Under the pieces are notes generated by a model, which was not told the DNA's origin, made no database searches, and worked only from the letters and a program-made list of their open reading frames with translations. DNA of 64,000 bases from Saccharina japonica (taxonomy: Eukaryota; Sar; Phaeophyceae; Laminariales; Laminariaceae). Where the stretch lies: positions 33,165 to 97,164 of the forward strand of contig MEHQ01000242.1 of assembly GCA_008828725.1 (NCBI GenBank), in the 5' to 3' direction. Shown piece after piece: positions 31,577 to 42,167 of the stretch. Within the stretch, counting starts at the first letter, position 1; every line of letters starts with the position of its first letter. A program made the position numbers and the translations under genes.

Positions 31577-31930
31577 TCAAAAACGGCCATAACTTCTCCC
31601 TCCTATTTGTTTTTCTTGGTCCCGAAGGGGTCCGCCGGGGAATACCAACTTCAACTCGAAGTTTGCAGACTGAGCTGTCAAAAGGCATTCAACGATTTTC
31701 GCGCTAAAATCTAGAACAGAACAGCTCGTACGTGACGCGCGACGAAACTCGCATAGGTGGGTTTCTCGCAAAATGGACCTCGCAACTACCGTGTTCCCAT
31801 TATAGTATATTCCAATATATACCTTTCGTGTGGCAACCAGGAATTCCAAGGGAAACTCGATTATAGAAAAGTGACAATTACGGCAACGGTCACTGCGTGA
31901 TTGGGGGTGATAAAAGTGCCCGAGCAACAA
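31577..31930 (-). CDS. Candidate 117-codon frame (minus strand)
   Basis: Not recognised. Open from a TTG at 31930 to TAG at 31577. Protein-like in the middle (FSIIEFPLEFLVATRKVYIG, then RETHLCEFRRASRTSC) and basic at the end (QEKQIGGRSYGRF). No ATG start, so an exon is more likely than a whole gene. No domain recognised and no neighbour supports it. Confidence 0.22.
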   Translation of the reverse strand: MLLGHFYHPQSRSDRCRNCHFSIIEFPLEFLVATRKVYIGIYYNGNTVVARSILRETHLCEFRRASRTSCSVLDFSAKIVECLLTAQSANFELKLVFPGGPLRDQEKQIGGRSYGRF

Positions 31931-32119
31931 GCCAGGAAGTCGTACGGCACGGTCGTAACCTGGTTCACCTGTACTGCTAGACGCCCACGTTGCTCGTAGA
32001 CGATTGACAACACCAATGGTTATTAATGTTTTGGCCGCTGTCTCGAGGCCCCAACGATGAGGTTTGGGATGAAGACACGTCTAATATAATCGTACACAAG
32101 GTATGACTAGGGCACCCCA

Positions 32120-32310
32120 CTGGCTGATTTTAAAACAAAATGGCTGGGGCTCATGGTCGATGTCCCGCCGCACCAGGGGATGATAAGGCCCCATCTCCGG
32201 ATCAGAAATTCTTCCATATATGTACAACTCCAGCAACCTGGGCAAAACAGACACCCCCCGGGTCGATACCACCCCTCACGGTGGTCCTCACATTTCTGTT
32301 CAGAGTGGTA
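32120..32310 (+). repeat. Solitary unit of the 178-bp satellite
   Basis: Contains the satellite words ggatgataaggccccatctc, cggatcagaaattc, atatgtacaactccagcaac, cccccgggtcgataccac and ctcacggtggt in the right order. Lies 21 kb from the main arrays (53696-58330), on the same strand. Confidence 0.8.
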
Positions 32311-32892
32311 CATCACAGCACACTACAATTACTACCATAACAGGTACTTACATACTAATACGTATGGGCAACGCTGAGCTGGCGCCGCGGGCGGAGCCGT
32401 GGCCGTACCGCTAGTATGATACTAATATAATATGTTCCGCGGTCTCGAGCGTATTTATACGAGAGGCGGACCCCCGATATCCATCAGTACGGGATGCGTT
32501 GAGGATATTACAGTAATACTTTTTGGTATCCATCTTTGGCACATCTGGATACTGTATCTGAGATGGAGCCAAGGTCCTACGTATGATGTAATACGTACTC
32601 GTTGCTACGATGCCGCCTAGGGTACGACGATGCGTACCACGGGTACCATTCATTGCACAGCAGCACAGCAGTCTAGACGTGTTACACATATAGTTCGTAT
32701 CATATTATGTACCAGGTACAGCAGCAGTATATAATACCACCAGTACCTGATGCCGGTAGTTTTCAATTTTATTATAATGCGAAAGGAAGGCCTATATATC
32801 GCACACAAGGTAGGCCATACGGATTCACGGTTCCGGCTTACACATACGCGAAGCGCAACCCACCCGGGCGGCACGTCTGAGCGAGTCGATGT

Positions 32893-33240
32893 GTGGTAGG
32901 CTGTTACTGCTGTTGCTGCTATTTGCTGACATATACTATTATTGCTGCTGCTACCGCTGCTACCTTTTTTGCCACTGCTGCTGCTGCTGATATGATGGTG
33001 CTGCTACCGATACAGAACAGACAGCGTGGGAAGGGAACCCACCTTGGTGTGCTCGTGGGGGTTGGGCTTCTTTCCATTTTAGTTTTCATCTTCGTCTCAC
33101 AACGCGTACAATATGGAGCACGCTGTCGTATATGCAAGCGTGTACCGCGTACAAGCTATTATATTATAACTGTACCAGTACTCGTACGTATATTATACCA
33201 GGCCCCGATAAGCATGCCACGCGCAATTCTGCACAAATAA
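32893..33240 (+). CDS. Candidate 115-codon frame with one membrane span
   Basis: Not recognised. GTG start; the first third is Cys/Ala-rich and derives from CTG/GCT triplets, so the real part may begin near MMVLLPIQNRQRGKG. After it comes a convincing hydrophobic span (LGVLVGVGLLSILVFIFV) and a basic Cys-containing segment (CRICKRV). Looks like a small single-pass membrane protein or a chance frame over low-complexity DNA. Confidence 0.2.
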   Translation: MVGCYCCCCYLLTYTIIAAATAATFFATAAAADMMVLLPIQNRQRGKGTHLGVLVGVGLLSILVFIFVSQRVQYGARCRICKRVPRTSYYIITVPVLVRILYQAPISMPRAILHK

Positions 33241-33689
33241 GATCAGCTTCTGCAGGCTGCCGTGTATTGTTCGTCGCCGTCGCTTCTTCTGCTGCTATTT
33301 TCTCGTCGTAGTACTCGTACGTAAAGCCAGCCAAAGCGTTAAAAACAAAAACGGCTCCGCCCGAATGACGGCCTCAGGATGCCCGTGGCTAGCTGATCTC
33401 CAGAGGCGAAACGCCGAACCCACAGAAGAGGTACGCCGCGTCTGTCCTCCGGCTGGTTGACTGGCTCCTCGCGCGTAGTTGGGGAAGCGGCTATACCGCC
33501 TACACGAGGCACAAGCGCTCGACTCCAACACGACAGGCTGACCTTGACTGATGCGCACTTTTGGGCACGCCCAAAATCCCCGGAACGCGCTCGACCCCCG
33601 GCTCGATACCAGCCAACAAGTCCATCGCCCAGGTAGGATTGAACGCACAGGTGTCCGCCTCTGAAGCTGCGTCCGAAATGGTTGGTAGC

Positions 33690-33858
33690 CTCTGTTTTCC
33701 CTTAACCTCTTTCTACTTTTCCGGGCTGTAGTCGGGTGGGTCGAGAGGCAAGTGCTTGTCGTTGAATCCTCTAGCTCTTTAGGTAAAGTCCGGAGGCTTT
33801 ATCCACACCCGGGGACACATTCAATTCGTCCTCTGTTTTTCGGATCTAAATTACCTGA
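33690..33858 (+). repeat. 178-bp dispersed segment, copy 2
   Basis: Partner of 26255-26432. Breaks off at the insertion point of the element 33863-34803, so the rest of the repeat may lie elsewhere. Confidence 0.75.
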
Positions 33859-33862
33859 ACTA

Positions 33863-34803
33863 CAGTGGGGGCCCGCATTTAGAAAATATCCTTTTAAGAA
33901 ACAGGCTGAGATTGTGAGGAAAAATAAGAAATTGCGTGTAAGACAGCTCAAACCGGGCAACGAAATAAGAAAATGCTATATAAGAAACAGCAGTGATTTT
34001 AGTTCCATCCAATTTAAGAAATGAAGCCGCTCCGGAATGTGGCACCGAATAAGAAACGCCAAACGTTAAAACCTTCCAGCTGTGCCATGTGCGAGTACCG
34101 TACAGAAAAGTAAACCAAGTATATCGTAAAGGCATAAAGTCTCATCAGAGCCGACATTATTTTGTTTTCTTCGTTTTTATTTCCCCCCCCCCGACCTGCC
34201 CCGACAGTTGTGTTTTTCACAGTTTCATCACAAGTGAAATGTCCGCTTGTGAGGAAAAAAATAAAGACGTACGTAGAGCACACCAGAGGTCTAGGTGTGG
34301 GTGTGACTACCGCGTGATGCTCCATGCTGATGGAATCGCGAACGATTTCAAGTTTCCGTTGGAGTCGTACAGCAGGGATGAGGGCGACGCTGTTGGGGCG
34401 TGGATGCTGCTGCAGATTGGGCAACAGGAGGGGGCGAGTTGATCCGTGTAGTGTTAGTCTATACTTGGTATATGTAGAGTGTATGGCAGGCTTGATTGAG
34501 TTACAGTACATGTTTGTTGACTGGGGAGGTCAAAAGAGTACCCTCATATCCAAGGTATTACAGTGTGGTAGTACCGCACTCGTCGGTTGCGGCCGGCCTG
34601 TGCAATGTCAACGTCATATATATGTGGTTCTCACGGCATATATAAATAAGAAATAAGAAACACTGAAAAAAACTACAATTTAAGTCGAGAAAAATAAGAA
34701 TCATCATATAAGAAATGCCGTAAATGTTGCTGGTGAGGGCACACGAAATACGGCTTTGAGCCTGGAAGCCAACTTGACGTTTCTTAACAGCGGGCCCCCA
34801 CTG
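33863..34803. mobile_element. DNA transposon with TA target duplication (Tc1/mariner/pogo-like ends)
   Basis: 941 bp bounded by perfect 14-bp inverted repeats CAGTGGGGGCCCGC, each flanked by TA (33861-33862 and 34804-34805), the target duplication of Tc1/mariner and pogo elements. The end sequence CAGTGGGG is of pogo/Tigger style. Both subterminal zones are studded with TAAGAAA (about ten copies: six within 200 bp of the left end, four or five within 170 bp of the right). No transposase is present, but a 67-codon frame lies in the centre (34239-34442). It sits against the tail of a SINE on the right. Confidence 0.75.
34239..34442 (+). CDS. Small protein inside the TA-flanked transposon; FAR1/MULE-like Cys motif?
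   Basis: Complete 67-codon frame from ATG (MSACEEKNKDVRRAHQ) to TGA. The centre SRCGCDYRVML resembles the CGC..R stretch of WRKY-GCM1/FAR1-type zinc fingers known from Mutator-like transposases and FAR1 proteins, though only part of such a finger is present, so the match is weak. Followed by an acidic, amphipathic tail (RDEGDAVGAWMLLQIGQQ). It lies centrally between the inverted repeats, suggesting a DNA-binding remnant or a captured host exon. An open stretch upstream in frame extends to 34089 but is less protein-like. Confidence 0.33.
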   Translation: MSACEEKNKDVRRAHQRSRCGCDYRVMLHADGIANDFKFPLESYSRDEGDAVGAWMLLQIGQQEGAS

Positions 34804-34814
34804 TATATATATAT

Positions 34815-35165
34815 ATATATATTTTTTTTGTCCATCCCATTTATTATCTTCGCCCTTCCTTTCTCTCCTCCCTAGTCGTAACTCAGATCCGGGGTCACAA
34901 AGTAGGCTCCTCTCCCTCCTCCCCCACTACGGTTCTTGCCTTGCATTTTTATCGCGAGAAGACTTCAGCCTTTCCTTCCCTCGTCGACTCGCATCGAATT
35001 GTGCCTACCCATGCTACTATTAATTGACGCTCTCAGCAGTTGATTCCGTTTTTTATTTATTTTTGCAAATAAACTCAAAAGTCCGACCCATGTGAGATTC
35101 GAACTCCAGACATCAACGTTCAGAAGCGTTCGAGGTTACCTCTAGACCATCGGGGCGACCGACGT
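34815..35165 (-). mobile_element. tRNA-derived SINE, copy S2 (full length)
   Basis: Read on the minus strand, a tRNA-like head (35150 to 35080) has an A-box-like tggtctagaggtaa and a B-box gagttcgaatctc. Next comes a body with ttctcgcgataaaa, gcaaggcaagaaccgtagtg, ggtcacaaag-type and ttacgactaggga words, and the element ends gggatggacaaaaaaaa (34840-34820). Same structure as 49235-49558. The head does not close into a normal cloverleaf acceptor stem, so it is a SINE promoter rather than a tRNA gene. Confidence 0.75.
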
Positions 35166-35369
35166 ATATGAAACTACGAAAATATTAAAAAATACGAAGA
35201 TCTACATCGTCAGAAGTTTACCATGATGTCGTTTGTTTCATGTTTTCCCACCAAGTACCGTGGTGGCTGCCACTGTGCGAAGGCTACTGCGATTTGACAG
35301 TGGCAGTCTATTTCAGCGGAGGCATGCCGTGTAAATACCGTGTTTTTTTAATATTGTACCACGAATACC

Positions 35370-35717
35370 GTGGCGGCCCATTACCGCAGAAGCGTGCCAA
35401 GCAAATACCGTGGTTTCTCATTACTGTTACGGCTGCGCCTGACGTACCTATCGACCACAAGAAAGTGGCATGATGAAGTTAAAGGACTATTCCCGAAGAG
35501 TTGTCAACCAAATGATACAATGATTGTCAGAGACAGCGACCCGGCAAAACAACTTAAATGTATACTGCAAGCCGCAATCAGTCACCAGATGCCCAATTTA
35601 TCGTCTTGCGTCACGAACTGGGTCTTCATACGGCATCGAAAGGTGGTAAACCGTACTTTTTTATTATGTGTGGTGTTTTTTCTTAGTGCCCTTTCTGGCG
35701 CTCTCGAAAATAGCTGA
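35370..35717 (+). CDS. Candidate 115-codon frame with hydrophobic C-terminus
   Basis: Not recognised. GTG start within degenerate taccgtgg repeats (35255-35420), so the first ~30 residues are doubtful. The remainder is protein-like: TRKWHDEVKGLFPKSC, then a segment ending ..NLSSCVTNWVFIRHRK, then a hydrophobic tail (FLLCVVFFLSALSGALE) that could be a membrane anchor. Closes at TGA 35715. The opposite strand is also open. 36003-36278 on the same strand could be a further exon. Confidence 0.27.
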   Translation: MAAHYRRSVPSKYRGFSLLLRLRLTYLSTTRKWHDEVKGLFPKSCQPNDTMIVRDSDPAKQLKCILQAAISHQMPNLSSCVTNWVFIRHRKVVNRTFLLCVVFFLSALSGALENS

Positions 35718-36002
35718 AAACATGCGTTTTCGTATTTTTGGATATTTTGCACCTGCTTCGTGTTGTCCAACATTACGCAAAGAAAAAATGCACCCTTGAA
35801 ACAACAGAATCGGAGTGTCCGTACGCACTGAAAGCGCACCTCATTTCACCCTGTTGCGCACAAGAACGAGCTACTCCAGTATTGGCTATCTGACGCGGAC
35901 AGGCGGTGTATCACGGCAAATATGCAACGCCAAAAACCGAAGTCCAAAACAAATCGTCCCGCAGCTCTAAAACACAGCCAACGATGACCGTTTAGCTCGT
36001 AC

Positions 36003-36278
36003 GTGATATACGCTAGGCGAAGCGACGACGACCAGGCATGCAGAGATAGCTGCGGAGCGCAGAACGCATCAAGCGTTGCAGCGGGCCCACCAAAGCGCAG
36101 CTCAGCACGAGACGCTGCCATTGCTCGATGTAATAAGGAGGTGGAAGGTCGTCAGTCAGCGGCAACAATCGACGAGGAACAAAACATTTCAAGGGAGAGC
36201 GAGGAGCTGCTGAGGCGCGAAGCTACAGCAACCACAGTCTGCAGACTGCTGTGCCCTGTGAATAACGAACAATCATGA
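36003..36278 (+). CDS. Candidate 91-codon hydrophilic frame
   Basis: Not recognised. Open from about 35987 (no ATG, first used start GTG) to TGA 36276. Highly charged, with a probable helical or coiled segment (IDEEQNISRESEELLRREA) and SARDAAIARCNKEVEG before it. Cysteines are spread through the frame. The reverse strand (35846-36121) is open but reads less like protein. Best seen as a possible internal or terminal exon. Confidence 0.3.
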   Translation: MIYARRSDDDQACRDSCGAQNASSVAAGPPKRSSARDAAIARCNKEVEGRQSAATIDEEQNISRESEELLRREATATTVCRLLCPVNNEQS

Positions 36279-36303
36279 TTATTTCAGCCTGCGTGTCGAC
36301 TGT

Positions 36304-36645
36304 TCATGCCGAACTTTGTTGAAGAGAGCACGCCACGAAGAGGGCATCGATCGGACGACAGATCGAGCATAAGTCGAACGTTTGCTCATGCAACAGCAGC
36401 AGCGTGGCAGCGTCGGGGGATATCTGCCGTTGGGGAGCCGGGTGGACTGATGGGTGTATCATGACACGCTGCTGCATCGACGCGTCTGCATTGTTACGTA
36501 CGCGTATCTCCCCGTAACACTCTGTCCGTACTTGCTGCTTGCTGTTGTTTTCGTACATAGCTTGGACTTTTCGAAATGCAGGCACGTTCAACAAGTACGA
36601 TGCATATCTCGTACTCTTCGTACGTTCCAGGCCGTGAATCTGCAA
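36304..36645 (-). CDS. Candidate 113-codon frame (minus strand)
   Basis: Not recognised. Open from TTG 36645 to TGA 36304. Peptide: LQIHGLERTKSTRYAS.. NNSKQQVRTECYGE.. and a leucine run, then two CxxC-like cysteines (LCSIC). It overlaps the plus-strand frame 36454-36942 (162 codons), which has a hydrophobic span (AVLVVLCCCLLLCGIIGL). Only one of the two can be real; the minus frame has the more protein-like composition. Confidence 0.22.
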   Translation of the reverse strand: MQIHGLERTKSTRYASYLLNVPAFRKVQAMYENNSKQQVRTECYGEIRVRNNADASMQQRVMIHPSVHPAPQRQISPDAATLLLLHEQTFDLCSICRPIDALFVACSLQQSSA

Positions 36646-37199
36646 CGAGAGACAGCAGCAGCAGTACTCGTTGTTCTATGCTGCTGCTTGCTGCTGTGTG
36701 GTATCATAGGTTTACACAGGACACATGCCTGGCGTGCTGGTGCACCACAGATCTGTGTGCACGAAACGACCAACGCACGTATCTCTCAGCAGTCTTTCGT
36801 ACGATGCTCGGATTTTCAAACTACAACTCTGTTCGAAAATATAAGAACAGGTTGTATTCATGTTAGTATTCAAATGTTTTTTGCATTTGCTGCCAGAATG
36901 ATATGGCCACATTGTGAACTTCGAGTCTCTCTTCTGACATGATACGGGGTTTTCGTGGTATCTGATTTCTGTTATTGTTTTCTGTCAACTTTAACTTTTG
37001 GGTCAACGGCGTGTGCAGTCGTATGGTGGTGACGGGGGGAGGTGTAGATGCTGCTGGCCCACCACGTGCCTGCCTCGAAACGAGCGATCTCCCCTCAAGC
37101 TTTTTGTTGTTGTGTACCAATATCGTCAGAACGTTTCGTTTTTTTATTGAAACGTTTGTAACAACAGCAGGAGTTCCGGACATATTGGTGCAGTAACCA

Positions 37200-38820
37200 G
37201 GTACCAGGTTTAGCTGGTGCCGGGTATAGCTGGTACGTGTCATTCACCCTCCACGCCAGATACAACAACAACAGCAGGGGAAGTGTGGTGCTCTTAGTGT
37301 CGTCGTACTACAGAATTATTCTGCTTCTTGCTCTCTGCCGCAGTGCAGCAGTATGGTGTTATGGGTGGGCCATCGTGATGCTGCTGCACCAAATTTGTGC
37401 GAAATGGACGATCTCGCCGCGAAACTGACCATGTACCACTTGTTTGGACATGTAGGAATCATTTGGTATTTATGTCAATATCAAAACGGTCGTAACATTG
37501 CCGGACATATTGTTATTATGTACAACATGAAACGTATCCACTATCATACCAGGAAGTACGAACGTACACCCTCGATCACAGCAGTATTGTAACATACGCA
37601 ACAGGTATGATACAACAACAGCAGCGGCAGCGGTAGTAGGATCCTCGAAGTGGTATGCACGACTACAGAGAGTGTGGCTGTTTCCTCTTGCTGCTTGCTG
37701 CCGTAGTACTTTTTCTCCGAACAGGCACTCGTGCGTACACGCATTGTGTCGGATTACCCCCCCCCCCTGTCTTGCTGCAATAAAACATCTTGCGCATTTC
37801 CCTTGGGGTATGGTTACGGCATATTTATTGGTTGTTCGATTGCTTTTCAGATTTTTGTCATCGCAGGCAACCAGAGTCGAAGCTGGATGTGTGTCTTCCC
37901 AGTTAACAGAGTCAAAACTGGATGTGGTTGGACACGCACTAAAGCGACATCATGTACCATGTACGTGCACAAGTGGTATCAGCAAACGCACGTACGTGCG
38001 CACACGCTATGTATACAAACTCTACAACAAAATCACAGCAGTGTTGCTGCTGCTTCGTGCTGCAAGTATTAATAGTGGGAAGACAAGTTGCGATTCCTGC
38101 TGTGTACTGTTGCTGTTACTATCTATTTGTGCGTGCACATATATATCGTATTCCAGGTATGTATGAATTTATATATGAAGTACGAACATACCCGAAGTAC
38201 GTCGTTTTTTCCCCTTATTAGGCGGTGAGGAAGGTACGTACATTGCTGTACGTAAGCACGTGCGTACGCGCATGCACATACCAGGTACATTCACACCATA
38301 CATGCTTACAACAACAAACAACAGCCGTACGAGTAGTAGAGTTGTACGAGTACTGCAGCTGCTAGCTGTACTGCTTTGCTGTACGCTACATTCAGCAATA
38401 ATAGTGTGCTGCTGTTACTGTTGAACGTAAACTATACTATGTCGCAGTAGCAATTAATTGTTGGTGCTGGCGCTTTCTGCAGGTACTATATAGTAGTGCT
38501 GCTTATGCTGCTGCTGGTTGCGCCACTGCTCGCTGCTACTACTGCTGTATACTGCTTGGTGTGCATCATGTGATTGCGTCTTGCTGCCGTCTGCTATACG
38601 TATACGAGAAGGATATGATGTTTGCTGTGGTACATAAAGCCATGCCCAACGCACGAAAAATGTCACGAAACGTGATAAACCATGTGACAATTTGGTCAAT
38701 TATGATATCTCTCACAGACCTTGAAAATAACAAGTTTTGACAAACTTGAGAAACGTTGACGTCGCGATTTGTGATAAACAAACTCCTTTATTTTTCATGT
38801 GGCATAACGCCAATTTGCTT
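37200..38820. other. CAG/CTG and GTAC-rich intergenic DNA
   Basis: Dense gcagcag, ctgctg, gtacgtac and ccaggtacc words. An open plus frame at 37672-38166 (164 codons) has some protein-like stretches (SQLTESKLDVVGHALKRH) but is built largely from these words, so I leave it uncalled. Confidence 0.5.
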
Positions 38821-38929
38821 ACAAATTTAAACGCGCACGTTAGCTACAGCCGTTTTTTTACGGTTTCCACCGGCTGACGATTGGTCGTTTTTCCGCTGTA
38901 GCACGCCAGCTTGCGTCACCCCGCGGGGA

Positions 38930-38967
38930 CCACCCCACTCCCCGAAGGGGAGCCTTGCATGTATAGT
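38930..38967 (+). repeat. Short hairpin word shared with 41005-41045
   Basis: ccactccccgaaggggagcc followed by ttg.atgtata. The partner near 41005 reads ccactcccc..ggaggggaaccttg then atgtata. CTCCCC/GGGGAG forms the hairpin. Function unknown. Confidence 0.5.
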
Positions 38968-39189
38968 TATGTTTGTGAAATTTTCGCACTTTTCGCAACT
39001 TTTCTCTCCGCGCGAGCGCTTTTCGGCAAAACGCTACGTACCCCGACACGGGAGGCCCGGCCGGACACATTGGTCGAGGTTTGGGCTCGATCCGAGCTCT
39101 GTGGCTCGCGTGGCGGGCGCTCGAAGTTTTTTTTCCCGCGGGAGTGGATAAGCCGATTTCCCGGGTTTTCTGCATGAGGCCGGGTTTTA

Positions 39190-40510
39190 TACGTACGTGC
39201 CAGTAAATAATATGGTTTTGTTTCACGTTTTTTGCCCTTTCGCGAGCTCGTCGTGAGCACAGGATAGCCCAGACATTGTACCAATATACCACAGGTAGAC
39301 AACATAACATGCAGGGAGAACAACGTTATGATACAAGTCCGCAGCATAAGCACCAGCAGGTAACACCGTGAGTGTGTGACACGCCCATGTGCGATGTACT
39401 GCTGTAGCCAGCTGTGATGATCGGAGCCTGCAGTCCGTACTCCACCATCTACATTTATTTCTGCTCTGCTGTTGCTGTGTGAAAGATCCGAATTCACTCT
39501 GGACGAAATTATAAGGACCGATTTAATTGAGTTTTAGTATTTAAACTGATATTATTTTCCCGATTTGTTTTATGTTTCTTCCCTGAATCTCACCCCAGGA
39601 TTCGACGATGAGAGACTTCAGACAACATCAGACAATATGCAAATTTAGCAACACAAACAACGTGCAAGTAAATAATACGTAATGTCCTGTTGTTTGCCCG
39701 GATTTCACGAGCTAGTCATGAGCACACACAGGAGAGCGCAGACATATCGGTATACCACAGACAGGTAGAAAAAGAACATGCAGAGAGCACAACGTTACTA
39801 CTCTGCATGAGCACCAGCAGCAGGTAACACCGTGCGTGGGTGACACACCCATCTGCGCTGTACTGCTGTGGCTAGCTGTGTTTATCGGAGCAAGCGGTCC
39901 GTAATCCACCATCTACCGTTCTGCTGTGCTGATATGTGTGACTGACCCACTTTCACTTTCCCTGAAATGTAATGGTCGCTTTGATCACATAGGAGTACGT
40001 ACCTTAACTGTTCATACGTACATATCTTTTTTGTGTTTCTTTCCTGAAGCTCACTTCAGAAATCTACAAGACATCAGACAATATGCAGCAAACACAAACG
40101 AGGTCACAGCCCCGTCTAGAAGCACAAGCAGCAGACATTCCTGTGGCGGGTCCGCTGTGTACTGCTGTGGCTATTAGTGGTTGCTTCATCGGAGGCTTGC
40201 ATCCGTCATCAGTAATCACCACCACACCCCTCTCTCTCTTCTGCGCTGTTGCCTGCTGCCTGCCTGTGCTTGCATGGTGTATGTGCGGCCTGTAGTGCAT
40301 CTGGCGCAAGCCGCGACAAATAATACTGTACCAGTATTTGGGCAAATAATTTTCGGTAATTATAGTCAAATGGTCACCATGTCCGATTTTGTATGTGAAG
40401 GCTTGAGTGCGATCCTCACAGCGATGCATGTTTTTTGCTTTTTTCATTTTTTTTGTATAGTACGTATAACATAACCCAGACCCCACATATGTAAGACAAA
40501 CAGCAAACAC
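39190..40510 (+). repeat. ~450-bp tandem repeat, three diverged units
   Basis: Units near 39190-39655, 39656-40090 and 40090-40510. Shared words include gagcaccagcag, aggtaacaccgtg.gtg, ctgtactgctgt, tttc.tccctgaa, agacatcagacaatatgca and caacacaaac. The third is the most diverged. Frames across it do not persist between units. Confidence 0.65.
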
Positions 40511-41049
40511 AAACCAAGTGGATTTCTTACTTACGTAGTAGGCAGGTGTGGTCGAGAGTTTCAGCCCCTTCTTCGATGCATCCGTTTCTACTTCTTCTGC
40601 AAATATTATCCCACCACTACTGCTGTACGAGCACTGCTGCTGTGTCCCATGTGTCACGTGTGCGTGCGTGTGGGGTGTGTGCCGTGTGTCATAGACCTTC
40701 CATACCTTGAGCGTCACAACAATAAAATATTGACAAATATGATAAAATGTTTGGCGGGATCATTAACAAAAATCTCTAAGAACGATTCGAGTCAATAGTA
40801 ATGGTTCCATCATGTTTCCGAGTATGTTTTATCCCCAAAAATGCAGGTGGTGCAGTTTTTTTTAATTATATCTGTACAGTACTACGCAGATATTTCGTAA
40901 CGTCGTATTTATGTAATACCAGTACGAGTACAATATGATATGCGTATGATACAATATCGCATGTTGTTGTATTAATAGTAGATTTTCGATTTATCCTTGC
41001 GCCACTCCCCTAGGCACGTCCCGGAGGGGAACCTTGTAATGTATATATG

Positions 41050-41545
41050 AATAGTGCAGAGTGTGAAAGTGTGGTTATTGTGTGCAGCAGCAGCAGTGGT
41101 ACAGCAGAGCAGAGCAACAACAGGCTAATGGTACACATACATATATTATGGTAGACCTGGTAGAGCAACACCAGTCTTACGGTACGACGTGTCCGGCAGT
41201 GGTCCAGCAGCAGGGGCTAATGCTTAGTGCAGAGTTGTTAATATGTGCAGCAGCAGCGGTACAGCAGAGCAGAGCAACTAATGGTACACATATGGTTATT
41301 ATGTGAAATAGTGCAGAGTGGTTATTATATGCAGAAGCAATGGTACAGCAGAGCAGAGGAACATCCTCATGGCACACATAGTATATGGTCTTTAGTGCAG
41401 AGTGGTTATTATATGTGCAGCAGTGGTACAGCAGATCAACAGGCTAATGGTACACATATGGTGTAGTGCAGAGTGGTTATTATGTGCGGCAGTGGTACAG
41501 CAGAGCAACAGGTCAATGATGTGGTGCAGCTGCAGATACGGTACA
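41050..41545 (+). repeat. Imperfect ~80-bp tandem repeat
   Basis: Five or six units of the form tagtgcagagtggttattat..gcagcagtggtacagcagagcaacaggctaatggtacacatat with indels. Rich in CAGCAG. Confidence 0.75.
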
Positions 41546-41574
41546 ACCAGATACCGCGGTGTCACTAGAGGCCG

Positions 41575-41735
41575 GTGCAACAGTGGTTCACGGATGTATG
41601 GTACAACAACAGATGCGCACAGCAGCGGCTTTGCGGTATGGCACGGTGTGTACAGCAGTATCTCGATGTAGTGATGACAGTAACATGGTATGGTACAGTC
41701 AATGGCCAGCGGGAAAAAAAAAAGGATGGAATGGT
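41575..41735 (+). repeat. Repeat X, copy 2
   Basis: Inverted partner of 15265-15500 (ggtatggtacagtcaatggc on this strand). Here it directly adjoins repeat V. Confidence 0.7.
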
Positions 41736-42157
41736 TTCAACAAATACATGTCCCCGGGTAATAACTATTTCGGGAAATACTCCAACTCCTTCAAACAGAT
41801 CGAGGGAGGCCCGCTGCTGGCGGCCCGGTACGCGCGCCGCCCCTCTCTCCACCAGCCGGGCACCGACTCCGCCCGGACGAGGCCAGCCCCCCTCTCCGAC
41901 CGTGTCTCCCCCGGTGCCCGCCTCGCGTTTTGCACGCCATTCCTGTCGGCAGCCGTTTTAAAGCTCGGTCGGTGTCGTCGCGAGGGCACCCGAACGTATA
42001 TCTCCAAAAAAACGAAGCCCGAGAATATAATACCCGATCATGTCTTCGTCTTTGAGCCGGAACCGCCCTTATATACCAACCACACATCGACACCCCACAA
42101 ACGAAAGAACGAGGAAGCCGGGGGCGCCCGTCGTGCCCGGGCAAGCGCGGGCCGCCG

Positions 42158-42167
42158 CGCCACCAGA
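42158..42167 (+). repeat. Left target-site duplication of the MITE
   Basis: CGCCACCAGA, repeated exactly at 42452-42461. Confidence 0.85.

Noticed and set aside
35080-35155. tRNA gene on the minus strand
   Set aside because: A- and B-box are present, but acceptor arms do not pair and the T stem is weak; it continues into a body shared with 49235-49558, so it is a SINE head. The same applies to 49485-49555.
38858-39497. Overlapping minus-strand frames of 150 and 176 codons, partly protein-like
   Set aside because: They extend into the 450-bp tandem repeat and overlap one another in different phases. GC-rich DNA with few stops explains both, and I could not choose a frame.
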